Source: Microlunatus soli (lineage in GTDB: Bacteria; Actinomycetota; Actinomycetes; Propionibacteriales; Propionibacteriaceae). From it: DNA of 64,000 nt. A program made the position numbers and the translations under genes. Below the pieces are notes generated by a model, which did no database searches, was not told where the DNA came from, and worked only from the letters and a program-made list of their open reading frames with translations. Location of the stretch: positions 1,922,001 through 1,986,000 of the forward strand of contig NZ_LT629772.1 in NCBI RefSeq assembly GCF_900105385.1, read 5' to 3'. Shown in pieces: positions 9,531 through 16,981 of the stretch (the stretch's first letter is position 1; each line of letters opens with the position of its first letter).

Positions 9531-9668
9531 TGAGCAATTGGCTCGTCGCGGGCGCCGCGATGTGCGTGCCCGGGCAAGCCGCGGGAGCGAAGCCGGGCCG
9601 GGGCCCGTCGAGCGAGCGCGGCGAGCCCGTGTGCGTGCAGCGTGGCGCGCAGCAGAGCGAATTGTTCA
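9531..9668 (+). repeat. MITE/REP-like dispersed repeat, single copy
   Basis: 138 bp bounded by TGAGCAA (9531-9537) and TTGTTCA (9662-9668), near-perfect terminal inverted repeats. The interior shares long identical blocks with the tandem units at 55.7-56.0 kb, including GCGCCGCGATGTGCGTGC and GTGTGCGTGCAGCGTGG. It lies between a nucleotidyltransferase gene and the 3' end of the VOC gene, only 8 bp from its stop. No transposase is present; an open frame through it looks like a by-product of GC-rich sequence. Confidence 0.75.
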
Positions 9669-9676
9669 GGCCCCGC

Positions 9677-10060
9677 TCAGCGGGCGACGATCTGGATCAG
9701 GTTGCCGCAGGTGTCGTCCAGCACGGCGGTGGTGACCGGTCCCATCGCCGTCGGCTGTTGGGTGAAGCTCACGCCGAGGCCGGTGAGCCGATCGTATTCG
9801 GCGTGCACGTCGTCCACCGCGAACGAGGCAGCAGGAATCCCGTCGTTCACCAGGGCTTCCTTGTAGGGCTTGACGGCCGGATGGCCGTCCGGCTCCAGCA
9901 GAAGCTCCGGGCCGTCGGGTTGATCGGGTCCGGTGACCGTCAGCCAGAAGGCCCCACCGAGCGGGATCCGCTCCTTCTCCACGAAGCCGAGCTTCTCGGT
10001 GTAAAAGGCGAGCGCCTTCAACTGGTCGTCGACGAACACCGACGTGACGTAGATCTTCAT
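9677..10060 (-). CDS. VOC (glyoxalase/bleomycin-resistance) family protein
   Basis: 127 aa, one VOC domain with two beta-alpha-beta-beta-beta halves: VTSVFVDDQLKALAFYTEKLGF at the start and SFAVDDVHAEYDRLTGLGVSF in the middle, ending TCGNLIQIV. Such proteins bind a metal and act as small dioxygenases, isomerases or drug-binding proteins; the substrate is unknown. Its ATG overlaps the stop of the ArsR gene by 4 bp, so the two form a coupled operon and the VOC protein is probably the regulated product. A short hairpin overlaps its stop codon next to the repeat element. Confidence 0.85.
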   Translation of the reverse strand: MKIYVTSVFVDDQLKALAFYTEKLGFVEKERIPLGGAFWLTVTGPDQPDGPELLLEPDGHPAVKPYKEALVNDGIPAASFAVDDVHAEYDRLTGLGVSFTQQPTAMGPVTTAVLDDTCGNLIQIVAR

Positions 10061-10353
10061 GTCCGTTTCCTCTGGTCAGGGTGCTGATCGGTGAGCCACC
10101 CGCCGACGGCACTGCGTAGCGGCCCGAGATCGAGATCGTGATACTTGTAGCGCCCCTCTCGGCGGCTGTGCACCAATCCGGCGCGCTCGAGCACCTCCAG
10201 ATGCTGCGAGATCGCCTGTCGACTGAGTCCGACCTGATGTTTGGTGGTCAACCGGGCGCACAACTCGAAAAGGGTCTGCCCGTCCCGTTCGCACAGCTCA
10301 TCGATGATCAGCCGCCGCGCCGGCGCGGACAAGGCATGGAAGACATCCTCCAT
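10057..10353 (-). CDS. ArsR-family transcriptional regulator
   Basis: 98 aa, one winged-helix domain: MEDVFHALSAPARRLIIDEL, the recognition helix SRQAISQHLEVLERAGLV, and the wing SRREGRYKYHDL. No cysteine metal motif (ELCVCD) is seen, so it probably belongs to the non-metal type that controls VOC or SRPBCC genes. TATCAT 7 nt before ATG 10353 implies a leaderless transcript. It heads the ArsR-VOC operon and has a palindrome in its own promoter spacer. Confidence 0.9.
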   Translation of the reverse strand: MEDVFHALSAPARRLIIDELCERDGQTLFELCARLTTKHQVGLSRQAISQHLEVLERAGLVHSRREGRYKYHDLDLGPLRSAVGGWLTDQHPDQRKRT

Positions 10354-10360
10354 GGCCACG

Positions 10361-10390
10361 ATGATACGCAAGCCGCTGCTTGCATGTCAA
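10361..10390 (-). promoter_or_regulatory. arsR promoter with operator in the spacer
   Basis: Read on the minus strand: TTGACA (10390-10385), 18-bp spacer, TATCAT (10366-10361), 7 nt, ATG. The spacer holds a perfect dyad GCAAGC-AGCG-GCTTGC (10368-10383). A repressor bound there would block RNA polymerase, so ArsR autoregulation is likely (inference). Confidence 0.7.
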
Positions 10391-10924
10391 TCACGCCGGG
10401 CGGCGGCGACGAACCAGTAGCACGATCTCCCAGACCAGCAGCACGGAGATGATCACCGCGACGCCGACCACCGCAGCCGGCAACGGATCATTGGGTACGG
10501 CGGTCGGGTTCTGTTGATGCCCCCGGGCGCCGGCCATCACCAGGACGACGATCAGCAGGCAGATCAGACCGAACAAGGCGGCTCGAGCCACCGGCTGCTG
10601 CTCCGGCGGCAACCGGCGCAGCACCAACACACCCAACACGATCGCCACCGGCGACAGCACGACGTCGCTGATGATCAACCCGGCGATCCCCCAGCCGATT
10701 GCGCGTGTCCATTGGAAGGCCTGTGGTCCCGGCACGCCGGTGACGAACAGCACCATTCCGGTCAGCAGCAAAGCCAGGCCGAGCACGATCATGATCACCT
10801 GCAGTACCGTCGCCGGCCGGGACAGCGGTTCACCGGACAGCCAGTCGGAGCCCCGGTCGGGTTCGCGGCGCCTCTGCTGCGGCCGGCCGTACTCGTCCGA
10901 CGTCCGGGGCCGCGCCGGACTCAT
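10391..10924 (-). CDS. Small integral membrane protein
   Basis: 177 aa, not recognised as a named family. The first 40 residues are polar and Arg-rich; four hydrophobic segments follow (about residues 38-62, 72-98, 108-133 and 145-168), ending in a basic RRRRPA tail. Its ATG overlaps the stop of the upstream molybdopterin oxidoreductase by 4 bp (ATGA), so it is cotranslated with it and may be an accessory membrane subunit. Function otherwise unknown. Confidence 0.7.
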   Translation of the reverse strand: MSPARPRTSDEYGRPQQRRREPDRGSDWLSGEPLSRPATVLQVIMIVLGLALLLTGMVLFVTGVPGPQAFQWTRAIGWGIAGLIISDVVLSPVAIVLGVLVLRRLPPEQQPVARAALFGLICLLIVVLVMAGARGHQQNPTAVPNDPLPAAVVGVAVIISVLLVWEIVLLVRRRRPA

Positions 10925-12126
10925 CGCAGCACCTCGAGCCGTTCGACCCACTTGGTCTGCAGCTCCCCCGGGCGGTTCGGCGCGATGATCCTGGCCGGGT
11001 AACCATGATCGGGATGCAGCGGCTCGCCGTTGATCATGGTCGCCAACACCGTATCCGGATGGTCGGCGAAGGCGGCCGGCAATCGAGTGACGGCATAGGC
11101 CGAACCACGTTCCATCGACGTAACCCGTACATCGGATCCTCCGGCGCTGATCAATCCGATCAGGTCACGGACCCGGACACCCGACCAGGTCGCCGATACG
11201 CTCCAGCCCTCGACGCAGGCGATCGGCAACCGCACCTCGACCTGGGGCAGCTCGGCGAGCTGTTCTCGATCGATGGTGCGGCTGCCGCCCGGGCCGACGA
11301 GCGTCAGCCGCCAGTCCGCGAGCCGGTCCAGGACCCTGGCCTGCTCGGCCGTCCGATTGACCGGAACCCCCTGCAGGTTTCGACTCCGAGGCCTCCGTGG
11401 AGCCAGCAATGCGATGCGGTCCAGTGGTGTGAAGGACTGGCCGACCGTCAGCGCGGTCAGCCCGATTGCCGCCCCGACCGCTGCGAACAGGAAGCTCCGC
11501 CGGGGTCGCTCCCCGGTGGCATCCGAATCGATGTCGGACGCCGGCCCTCGACGTCGCAACGTCTGTTTGATCTTGGGCAACTTGATCGCGACATGGATCA
11601 CGATCGCGCCGATCGAGATCCAGGCCAAGGCGAAGTGGATCGAGACGAAGTCGAAGCCGAAGGCGTACCACTGGAAGATGTTGAACAGGCCGGTGCTGAC
11701 CTGCATGATCCCGGCACCGACCAGGATCGCGGTCAGCCCCTTCTCGCCGAGGAACCCGACGACGGCGGATATCCGGCGGGGTCCGGCCGGTGCCGATCCG
11801 GGGCGAGCGAAGAACAGCGGATAGGCGCTGTAGACCTTGGCCATCAGCAGCGGCAGGCAGCAGAGTCCGGCGGCCACATGCACACCCTGACTCACCCGGT
11901 AACCCCAACTCGGCGCAGCGAGCAGCAGCCAACCGTCCGGCCGCTTGGCGTTCCAGCTCAGCAGCCCGGTCAGGAAGCAGATCGCAAAGGCGATGCCGAG
12001 CAGTCGCCCCAGTCGGGCGACGAGGGCCGTTGAATGCGCGGCCGAAGCAAGATCATCCGGCCGCGGCACGCGACCATCGGCGTACTGCGCGGGGCGAACG
12101 ATCCAGTCAGGGATTCGGCGAGGCAC
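10921..12126 (-). CDS. Membrane-anchored molybdopterin-dependent oxidoreductase with cytochrome b561-like domain
   Basis: 401 aa. Residues about 35-190 hold four membrane helices with several histidines (GVHVAAG, SIHFALAW, IVIHVAI), a di-heme cytochrome b-like module. A fifth hydrophobic segment after RPRRSFL (about 215-237) leads to a C-terminal sulfite-oxidase-type molybdopterin domain whose Mo-ligand cysteine is Cys304 in IACVEGWS. The fold resembles YedY/MsrP fused to its heme partner, so the catalytic part probably faces outside. Substrate unknown. GTG 12126 is the start; a longer frame is not supported. The next gene overlaps by 4 bp. Confidence 0.82.
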   Translation of the reverse strand: MPRRIPDWIVRPAQYADGRVPRPDDLASAAHSTALVARLGRLLGIAFAICFLTGLLSWNAKRPDGWLLLAAPSWGYRVSQGVHVAAGLCCLPLLMAKVYSAYPLFFARPGSAPAGPRRISAVVGFLGEKGLTAILVGAGIMQVSTGLFNIFQWYAFGFDFVSIHFALAWISIGAIVIHVAIKLPKIKQTLRRRGPASDIDSDATGERPRRSFLFAAVGAAIGLTALTVGQSFTPLDRIALLAPRRPRSRNLQGVPVNRTAEQARVLDRLADWRLTLVGPGGSRTIDREQLAELPQVEVRLPIACVEGWSVSATWSGVRVRDLIGLISAGGSDVRVTSMERGSAYAVTRLPAAFADHPDTVLATMINGEPLHPDHGYPARIIAPNRPGELQTKWVERLEVLR

Positions 12127-12197
12127 GCAACCGTTTCTACCCCGCCGACAGACGTCGGAGACCGCCTCCGGCGGTTACCGACGATTACAACCAGCGA

Positions 12198-12225
12198 GTG
12201 GGCCCGCCCCGAAGGACGGACCCAC
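12198..12225 (-). terminator. Stem-loop downstream of the cold-shock gene
   Basis: GTGGG-C-CCG-C-CC and GG-A-CGG-A-CCCAC pair around a CGAA loop with two mismatches, 19 bp beyond the csp stop. There is no U-tract, as is common for actinobacterial intrinsic terminators. It separates csp from the molybdopterin oxidoreductase gene downstream. Confidence 0.5.
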
Positions 12226-12243
12226 CCGGCAGCTGGTGATGGC

Positions 12244-12447
12244 TCAGAGAGCGCGGATGTTCGAGGCCTGCAGGCCCTTGGGACCCTCGGTGATCTCGAA
12301 CTCCACCTGCTGATTGTCCTCCAACGACCGGAAGCCGGTACCGGCGATCTCGGAGAAGTGGGCGAAGACGTCCTTGCTCCCGTCATCGGGAGTGATGAAG
12401 CCGTAGCCCTTTTCGGAGTTGAACCACTTGACGGTTCCTGTTGCCAT
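12244..12447 (-). CDS. csp: Cold-shock protein (CspA family)
   Basis: 67 aa, the standard size. RNP1 KGYGFI (residues 13-18) and RNP2 VFAHFS are intact, so it binds single-stranded RNA and melts secondary structure. AGAAGGA lies before ATG 12447. It is 90 bp downstream of a fatty-acid desaturase on the same strand; the two together suggest a cold-response unit acting on RNA and membrane fluidity (inference from position). Confidence 0.97.
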   Translation of the reverse strand: MATGTVKWFNSEKGYGFITPDDGSKDVFAHFSEIAGTGFRSLEDNQQVEFEITEGPKGLQASNIRAL

Positions 12448-12537
12448 GTTCATTCCTTCTGTGTTGCTCCCCGGGTCGCGATTCGACCCGGGTCCCGGCG
12501 CACAACCGATGCACGCCAAGCCTGCGGGTGCCGGCTC

Positions 12538-13635
12538 TCAGTCCCGGCCCAACTGGGCGGCGACCGGACACGCGAATGGATCCCGCGCGGCCAAGCCGAC
12601 CTGGTTAAGGTATCGCACCACCGTCGCATACGAACTACCCAGCGACACCTCGGCGTAAGGGATGTTCTGTTCGCGACAGTGTTGGCGAACCAGCAGCCGG
12701 GCCTTGGCCAGGTGCGGTCGCGGCATCGACGGGAACAGATGATGCTCGATCTGATAGTTCAGGCCGCCCATCAGCACGGTCGGCCAGAACCGACCGGCGA
12801 TGTTGCGCGAGGTGCGCACCTGGCGACTGAAGAAGTCGAGCTTCACCGTTGCCGGGATGATCGGCATGCCCTTGTGGTTCGGTGCGAACGAACTGCCCAT
12901 GTAGAGCCCGAAGATCGCCAGTTGCACGCCGAGGAAGGCGAACGCCATGCCCAACGGGAGCACCCAGAACACCGCGGTCAGATAGAGGGCGAAACGGCCG
13001 CCGAGCATGCCCAGCTCCAGCCAGCGTCCCTTGGTCGGCTTGTCGCCCTTGGCCTTGGTGACCAGCGACTTGACCGAGGCGTAGTGCAGGTTGAGGCCTT
13101 CCAACATCAACATCGGGAAGAACAGGTAGCCCTGCTTGCGAGCGATGAAGGCCCGGATTCCCTTGTGGTTCTCGGCTTTCTCGGGATAGAACGCCAGCGC
13201 CTCTCCCTCGATGTCGGGGTCCTTGCCGATCCGGTTCGGGTTGCCGTGGTGGCGGCTGTGCTTGTTCATCCACCAGGAGTAGCTGATCCCGACGAAGGCC
13301 GTGCCGATGATCCGCCCGGCGCGATCGTTGGTGCTGTTGGTCGCGAAGATCTGCCGATGAGCAGCCTCATGGGCCAGGAAGGCGAACTGGGTGAAGATCA
13401 CACCGAGCGCGCCGGCGATCAGCAGCTGCAGCCAGGAGTGGCCGAGCAGCAGGAACCCGGTGGTCGCGCCGCAGAGTGCGATCACCAACATCCCGAACAC
13501 CAGGAAGTAGAACCGTCGGCTGCGCTGCAGCAGCCCACCCTCGCGGACCCGTCGGGACAGCTCGCTGTAGCTGCTGGTGAGCTTGTGCCCTGCCAGACGT
13601 TTTCGCGCAGCGTCAGCAATATGCAGCTGGGTCAC
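12538..13635 (-). CDS. Membrane fatty-acid (acyl-CoA/lipid) desaturase
   Basis: 365 aa di-iron desaturase. Three histidine boxes are intact: HEAAH (89-93), HSRHH (126-130) and QIEHH (295-299); the Q in the third box is typical of front-end/DesA3-like enzymes. Hydrophobic spans lie at about 42-85 and 208-250. It inserts double bonds into acyl chains using oxygen and reductase-supplied electrons. GTG 13635 has GGAGG 7 nt upstream. It precedes csp, which supports a role in membrane adaptation. Confidence 0.93.
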   Translation of the reverse strand: MTQLHIADAARKRLAGHKLTSSYSELSRRVREGGLLQRSRRFYFLVFGMLVIALCGATTGFLLLGHSWLQLLIAGALGVIFTQFAFLAHEAAHRQIFATNSTNDRAGRIIGTAFVGISYSWWMNKHSRHHGNPNRIGKDPDIEGEALAFYPEKAENHKGIRAFIARKQGYLFFPMLMLEGLNLHYASVKSLVTKAKGDKPTKGRWLELGMLGGRFALYLTAVFWVLPLGMAFAFLGVQLAIFGLYMGSSFAPNHKGMPIIPATVKLDFFSRQVRTSRNIAGRFWPTVLMGGLNYQIEHHLFPSMPRPHLAKARLLVRQHCREQNIPYAEVSLGSSYATVVRYLNQVGLAARDPFACPVAAQLGRD

Positions 13636-13895
13636 GATGTGCCTCCGGGATCGTCAGGTCTCCCAGTCCTCGGCACTCGTGAGCGCTATATCGTGGGCTT
13701 TCTGACAATCAGCCTACTGGCTCCGACGGCGATTCCACGACTCTCGTCGGCATCTGGTGCCGAATCCTGATCCGGCACCGGCGGCCCCGCTCAGGAAGCA
13801 AAAGGCCTGCTCAGAAGCTGATCGGGCCGCGCCGACGCCCACCCGACCTGACCGGGAGGCCGATCGGTCCTGATCCCGCTCCCGACAGGACTTGA
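13636..13895. other. Intergenic region upstream of the desaturase
   Basis: 260 bp without a gene. It contains the desaturase ribosome-binding site, an A/T-richer patch with TATAGC that may be its -10 box, and a 7-bp stem-loop GGTGCCG/CGGCACC near 13757-13780 that could end transcription from the SdpI-like gene. Nothing else recognised. Confidence 0.4.
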
Positions 13896-14261
13896 TCAGG
13901 AATTAACCTCGGCGGCGGCCCGCACCGCCCGTACGGTCGCGACGACGATGCCGGCGACCAGCGCCACGATGGCCGTGCCGAGCGCGACCAGGTAGGGCAA
14001 CACCGTGCCGGACAGCAGCACTGAAGCGATCAGCGCCAGGATCCCGATCGCGCCGGCCACCGTCATCGGCAGTACGGCCGCTCGATGTCCGCGCAGCCAC
14101 GCCTCGTCGGAGCGCAGCAGCGGCGGCAGCCGGAACCCGATCATCGCGCCCTGCCCGATCGTTCCGTTGCCGAGCAGGCGGCTGATCGCCACCAGTCCGA
14201 CCATCGCCACGGCGAGCAGGACCGCGGTGAAGATCGCCGGGCCGATACCCGGGCCCGTCAT
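13896..14261 (-). CDS. SdpI-family membrane protein
   Basis: 121 aa with three hydrophobic helices (about residues 7-27, 62-85 and 88-108). Between the first two is the SdpI-type loop [19 protein letters not shown]. SdpI of Bacillus gives immunity to a toxic peptide; in actinobacteria such small proteins are common and mostly uncharacterised, so immunity should not be assumed. It is divergent from glyA, about 105 bp away. Confidence 0.75.
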   Translation of the reverse strand: MTGPGIGPAIFTAVLLAVAMVGLVAISRLLGNGTIGQGAMIGFRLPPLLRSDEAWLRGHRAAVLPMTVAGAIGILALIASVLLSGTVLPYLVALGTAIVALVAGIVVATVRAVRAAAEVNS

Positions 14262-14365
14262 CTGTTGCCGATCTCATGCACCACGCCCGCTACCTTAACC
14301 GTGCGGTCGGGCCGATAGATTTGGCTCCCGTCAGCTCCTCACCGAACACAGCTTGGAGTCCAGTC

Positions 14366-15814
14366 GTGTCCGAATCCGTCGACGTAGCAGCCAAGGCCTC
14401 GGAGTCCTACCGGGCCGCCCTCTCGGTGATCGAGACCGTCGAGCCGCGGATCGCCGGCGCGATCCGGTCCGAGCTCGCCGACCAGCGAGATTCGTTGAAG
14501 TTGATCGCCTCGGAGAACTACGCCTCGCCGGCGGTCCTGATGACGATGGGCAACTGGCTCAGCGACAAGTACGCCGAGGGCACCATCGGGCACCGCTTCT
14601 ACGCCGGTTGCCAGAACGTCGACACGGTCGAGTCGGTGGCGGCCGAGCATGCTCGCGAACTGTTCGGCGCCGAGTACGCCTACGCCCAGCCGCACTCCGG
14701 GATCGACGCCAACCTGGTCGCGTTCTGGTCGATCCTGGCGCACCGGGTCGAGACGCCGGCGCTGGCCGAGTACGGCGTACGCCAGGTCAACGATCTGTCC
14801 GAGCAGGACTGGGAGACGCTGCGCAAGCGCTTCGGCGAGCAGCGGGCGTTGGGCATGTCGCTGGACGCCGGTGGCCACCTGACCCACGGCTTCCGGCCGA
14901 ACATCTCGGGCAAGATGTTCCACCAACGGTCCTACGGCACCGATCCCGAGACCCAGCTGCTGGACTACGACCAGGTCGCCCGGACCGCCCGCGAATTCAA
15001 GCCGGCGGTGTTGATCGCGGGCTATTCGGCCTACCCGCGCCGGATCAACTTCGCCAAGATGGCCGAGATCGCCCACGAGGTCGGCGCCACCCTGATGGTC
15101 GACATGGCCCACTTCGCCGGTCTGGTCGCAGGCAAGGTGTTCACCGGCGACGAGGACCCGGTGCCGCACGCCGACATCGTCACCACCACCACGCACAAGT
15201 CGTTGCGCGGTCCGCGCGGTGGGCTGGTGCTGGCGAAGGAGGAGTTCGCCGCCGACGTCGACCGCGGCTGCCCGATGGTGCTCGGTGGCCCGCTGTCGCA
15301 CGTGATGGCGGCCAAAGCCGTCGCCCTGGCCGAGGCCCGGCAGCCGGAGTTCCGGACCTACGCCCAGAATGTCGCAGACAACGCCAAGGCGTTGGCCGAC
15401 GGCTTCCTCAAGCGGGGCGCCACGTTGGTCACCGGCGGCACCGACAACCACATCGTGCTGCTCGACGTTTCCGGGTACGGGCTGACCGGCCGGCAAGCCG
15501 AGTCGGCGCTGTTGGACTCCGGCATCGTGACAAATCGCAATGCGGTTCCGAATGACCCGAACGGCGCCTGGTACACCTCGGGGGTGCGGCTCGGCACACC
15601 GGCTCTGACCTCGCGTGGCTTCGGCGCCGACGACTTCGACAAGGTCGCGGAGTTGATCACCGGAGTGCTGGACAAGACCACCGCGTCGACGACCAAGTCC
15701 GGAGCTCCGGGCAAGGCGAAATACACGATCGCCGACGGCGTTGCTGAGAGCACCCACAACGCCGCTGAAGAATTGCTGGGCAATCACCCGCTCTACCCCG
15801 GCTTGGAGCTCTGA
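14366..15814 (+). CDS. glyA: Serine hydroxymethyltransferase (long, insert-bearing type)
   Basis: 482 aa against about 417 in E. coli. PLP enzyme that interconverts serine and glycine and charges tetrahydrofolate. [32 protein letters not shown] and [14 protein letters not shown] (PLP lysine about 278) are intact. An insert of about 30 residues lies near 125-160 ([20 protein letters not shown]), a feature shared, from memory, with chlamydial and some other actinobacterial GlyA proteins. GTG 14366 has TTGGAG 9 nt upstream. No riboswitch was recognised in the short leader. Confidence 0.95.
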   Translation: MSESVDVAAKASESYRAALSVIETVEPRIAGAIRSELADQRDSLKLIASENYASPAVLMTMGNWLSDKYAEGTIGHRFYAGCQNVDTVESVAAEHARELFGAEYAYAQPHSGIDANLVAFWSILAHRVETPALAEYGVRQVNDLSEQDWETLRKRFGEQRALGMSLDAGGHLTHGFRPNISGKMFHQRSYGTDPETQLLDYDQVARTAREFKPAVLIAGYSAYPRRINFAKMAEIAHEVGATLMVDMAHFAGLVAGKVFTGDEDPVPHADIVTTTTHKSLRGPRGGLVLAKEEFAADVDRGCPMVLGGPLSHVMAAKAVALAEARQPEFRTYAQNVADNAKALADGFLKRGATLVTGGTDNHIVLLDVSGYGLTGRQAESALLDSGIVTNRNAVPNDPNGAWYTSGVRLGTPALTSRGFGADDFDKVAELITGVLDKTTASTTKSGAPGKAKYTIADGVAESTHNAAEELLGNHPLYPGLEL

Positions 15815-15854
15815 GAGGCAGGATCGTCGCCCGAGCACACCTACACTGGCGGGC

Positions 15855-16196
15855 GTGCTCGGGATGAAGATCGCGTCGGTGTCGGCGGCAGTGACCGCAC
15901 TGGTCGGGCTCGCCGGATGCTCGCAGACCAGCGTGACCACCGCCGACGCCTACAAGATCGGCTGCCCGGCCATCGATGCCACGATGGCCAGCGGCTCGGT
16001 CGCCAATCGGGTCGCGGTGTCGACCCTGCGCGAGGTCCGCGACCGGGCTCATCCTTCCAAGCAGACCAAGCGCTGGCTGAATGCCTCCATCGATCTGCTC
16101 ACCGCCGAGAACCCGGACGCGATCTCGCCCAGGACCAAGAAGTTGATCATCGACGGCTGCAAGCGCAACGGCTACCCGCTGCAGAACCTGAAGTAG
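15855..16196 (+). CDS. Small putative lipoprotein
   Basis: 113 aa. A signal peptide ends in the lipobox LAGC (MKIASVSAAVTALVGLAGC), then a short polar domain with two cysteines (IGCPAI and DGCKRNGY) that may form a disulfide. No family recognised. TACACT (15842-15847) stands 7 nt before GTG 15855, so the message is likely leaderless; ATG 15864 is the alternative. It follows glyA by 40 bp but has its own promoter. Confidence 0.7.
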   Translation: MLGMKIASVSAAVTALVGLAGCSQTSVTTADAYKIGCPAIDATMASGSVANRVAVSTLREVRDRAHPSKQTKRWLNASIDLLTAENPDAISPRTKKLIIDGCKRNGYPLQNLK

Positions 16197-16341
16197 CCGC
16201 CTTTTCCTACGGCGCCCGCGTGGCCGACCTGTATCGGCCCGACAGACCGAGCAAGATCAGGATGCGCACGGCCGGCTCCGGCACCCTCATCGACCGCCCC
16301 CGCACGGCCCGCCTGCCGCGATACGTCCGCGCCAGGGGCCA

Positions 16342-16571
16342 CACCTCGGGGTCGGATGCCACCACATGTTGCCGAATCGCCCTGAACCGACTCGACCAGG
16401 GGCGATATCGCATCACGTATTGCCACCTGCCCGGAGGCGACGCGGCCGGAGGCCCCGTGCGCCGACCGGCTCGACACGGCAACCACCTCGGGTCGGATGC
16501 CAGCACGCGTTACCGAATCACCCTCCACTCAGCTCATCCAGGGGCGATTCCCCACCACGCACTGCCATATC
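16342..16571 (+). repeat. Direct repeat pair of about 90 bp in a gene-free stretch
   Basis: Copies at about 16342-16430 and 16483-16571 (offset 141) share blocks such as GTCGGATGCCA, CCGAATC and CCAGGGGCGAT. They lie in the gene-free interval 16197-16655 between a lipoprotein gene and the ArsR promoter. No coding potential, transposase or RNA family was recognised. Similarity is imperfect, so the duplication is not recent or the copies are functional sites under constraint. Confidence 0.65.
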
Positions 16572-16619
16572 GCCCGTAGTCGGCGCGTTCGTAGGGCGCT
16601 ATCTCTCGGGAGCGACCTC

Positions 16620-16648
16620 TTGACTTTAGTTAGCGTAATCCATAACTA
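16620..16648 (+). promoter_or_regulatory. arsR2 promoter and operator
   Basis: TTGACT (16620-16625), a 17-bp spacer and TAACTA (16643-16648), 7 nt before ATG 16656. An inverted repeat TAGTTA-N10-TAACTA (16628-16633 and 16643-16648-) overlaps the spacer and -10 box, a likely ArsR autoregulatory site. The patch is strikingly A/T-rich for this DNA. Confidence 0.65.
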
Positions 16649-16655
16649 TTGCGCC

Positions 16656-16979
16656 ATGGCGAAACAAGCTGAGTTCTTCGCCGCGCTGTCGGATCCGACG
16701 CGGTTGCGGGTGGTGGAGTTGCTCGGCGAGCGGCCGCATCGGGCCGGCGAGCTGGCTGCCCGGATCGGGATCTCGGCCCCGGTGATGAGCCGGCATCTCC
16801 GGGTGCTGCTGCGGGCCGGCGTGATCTCCGATGAACGCGGCGACGACGCACGGGTACGGATCTTCCGGCTCCGACCGGAAGAACTCGCAGCAACTCAGGC
16901 ATGGCTCGACCAGGTGCAGGCGCACTGGAACGAGCAGTTGGCCTCCTTCAAGCGCCACGTCGAACAACGGAAGAGTTGA
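16656..16979 (+). CDS. ArsR-family transcriptional regulator
   Basis: 107 aa. Winged helix with FFAALSDPTRLRVVELLGE, recognition helix SAPVMSRHLRVLLRAGVI and wing DERGDDARVRIFRL. The C-terminal WLDQVQAHWNEQLASFKRHVE is typical of ArsR proteins paired with SRPBCC (AHSA1) genes. No metal-binding cysteines. It ends 2 bp before the SRPBCC-VOC-ankyrin gene, so the two are one operon. Leaderless start. Confidence 0.92.
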   Translation: MAKQAEFFAALSDPTRLRVVELLGERPHRAGELAARIGISAPVMSRHLRVLLRAGVISDERGDDARVRIFRLRPEELAATQAWLDQVQAHWNEQLASFKRHVEQRKS

Positions 16980-16981
16980 TC

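Noticed and set aside
13896-14261. SdpI-like gene as part of a toxin/immunity pair
   Set aside because: No toxin peptide or partner gene was found beside it; the family is widespread without such pairs.
14262-14365. Glycine riboswitch before glyA
   Set aside because: The leader is about 100 nt and I do not see the conserved glycine aptamer cores; a covariance search would be needed to be sure.
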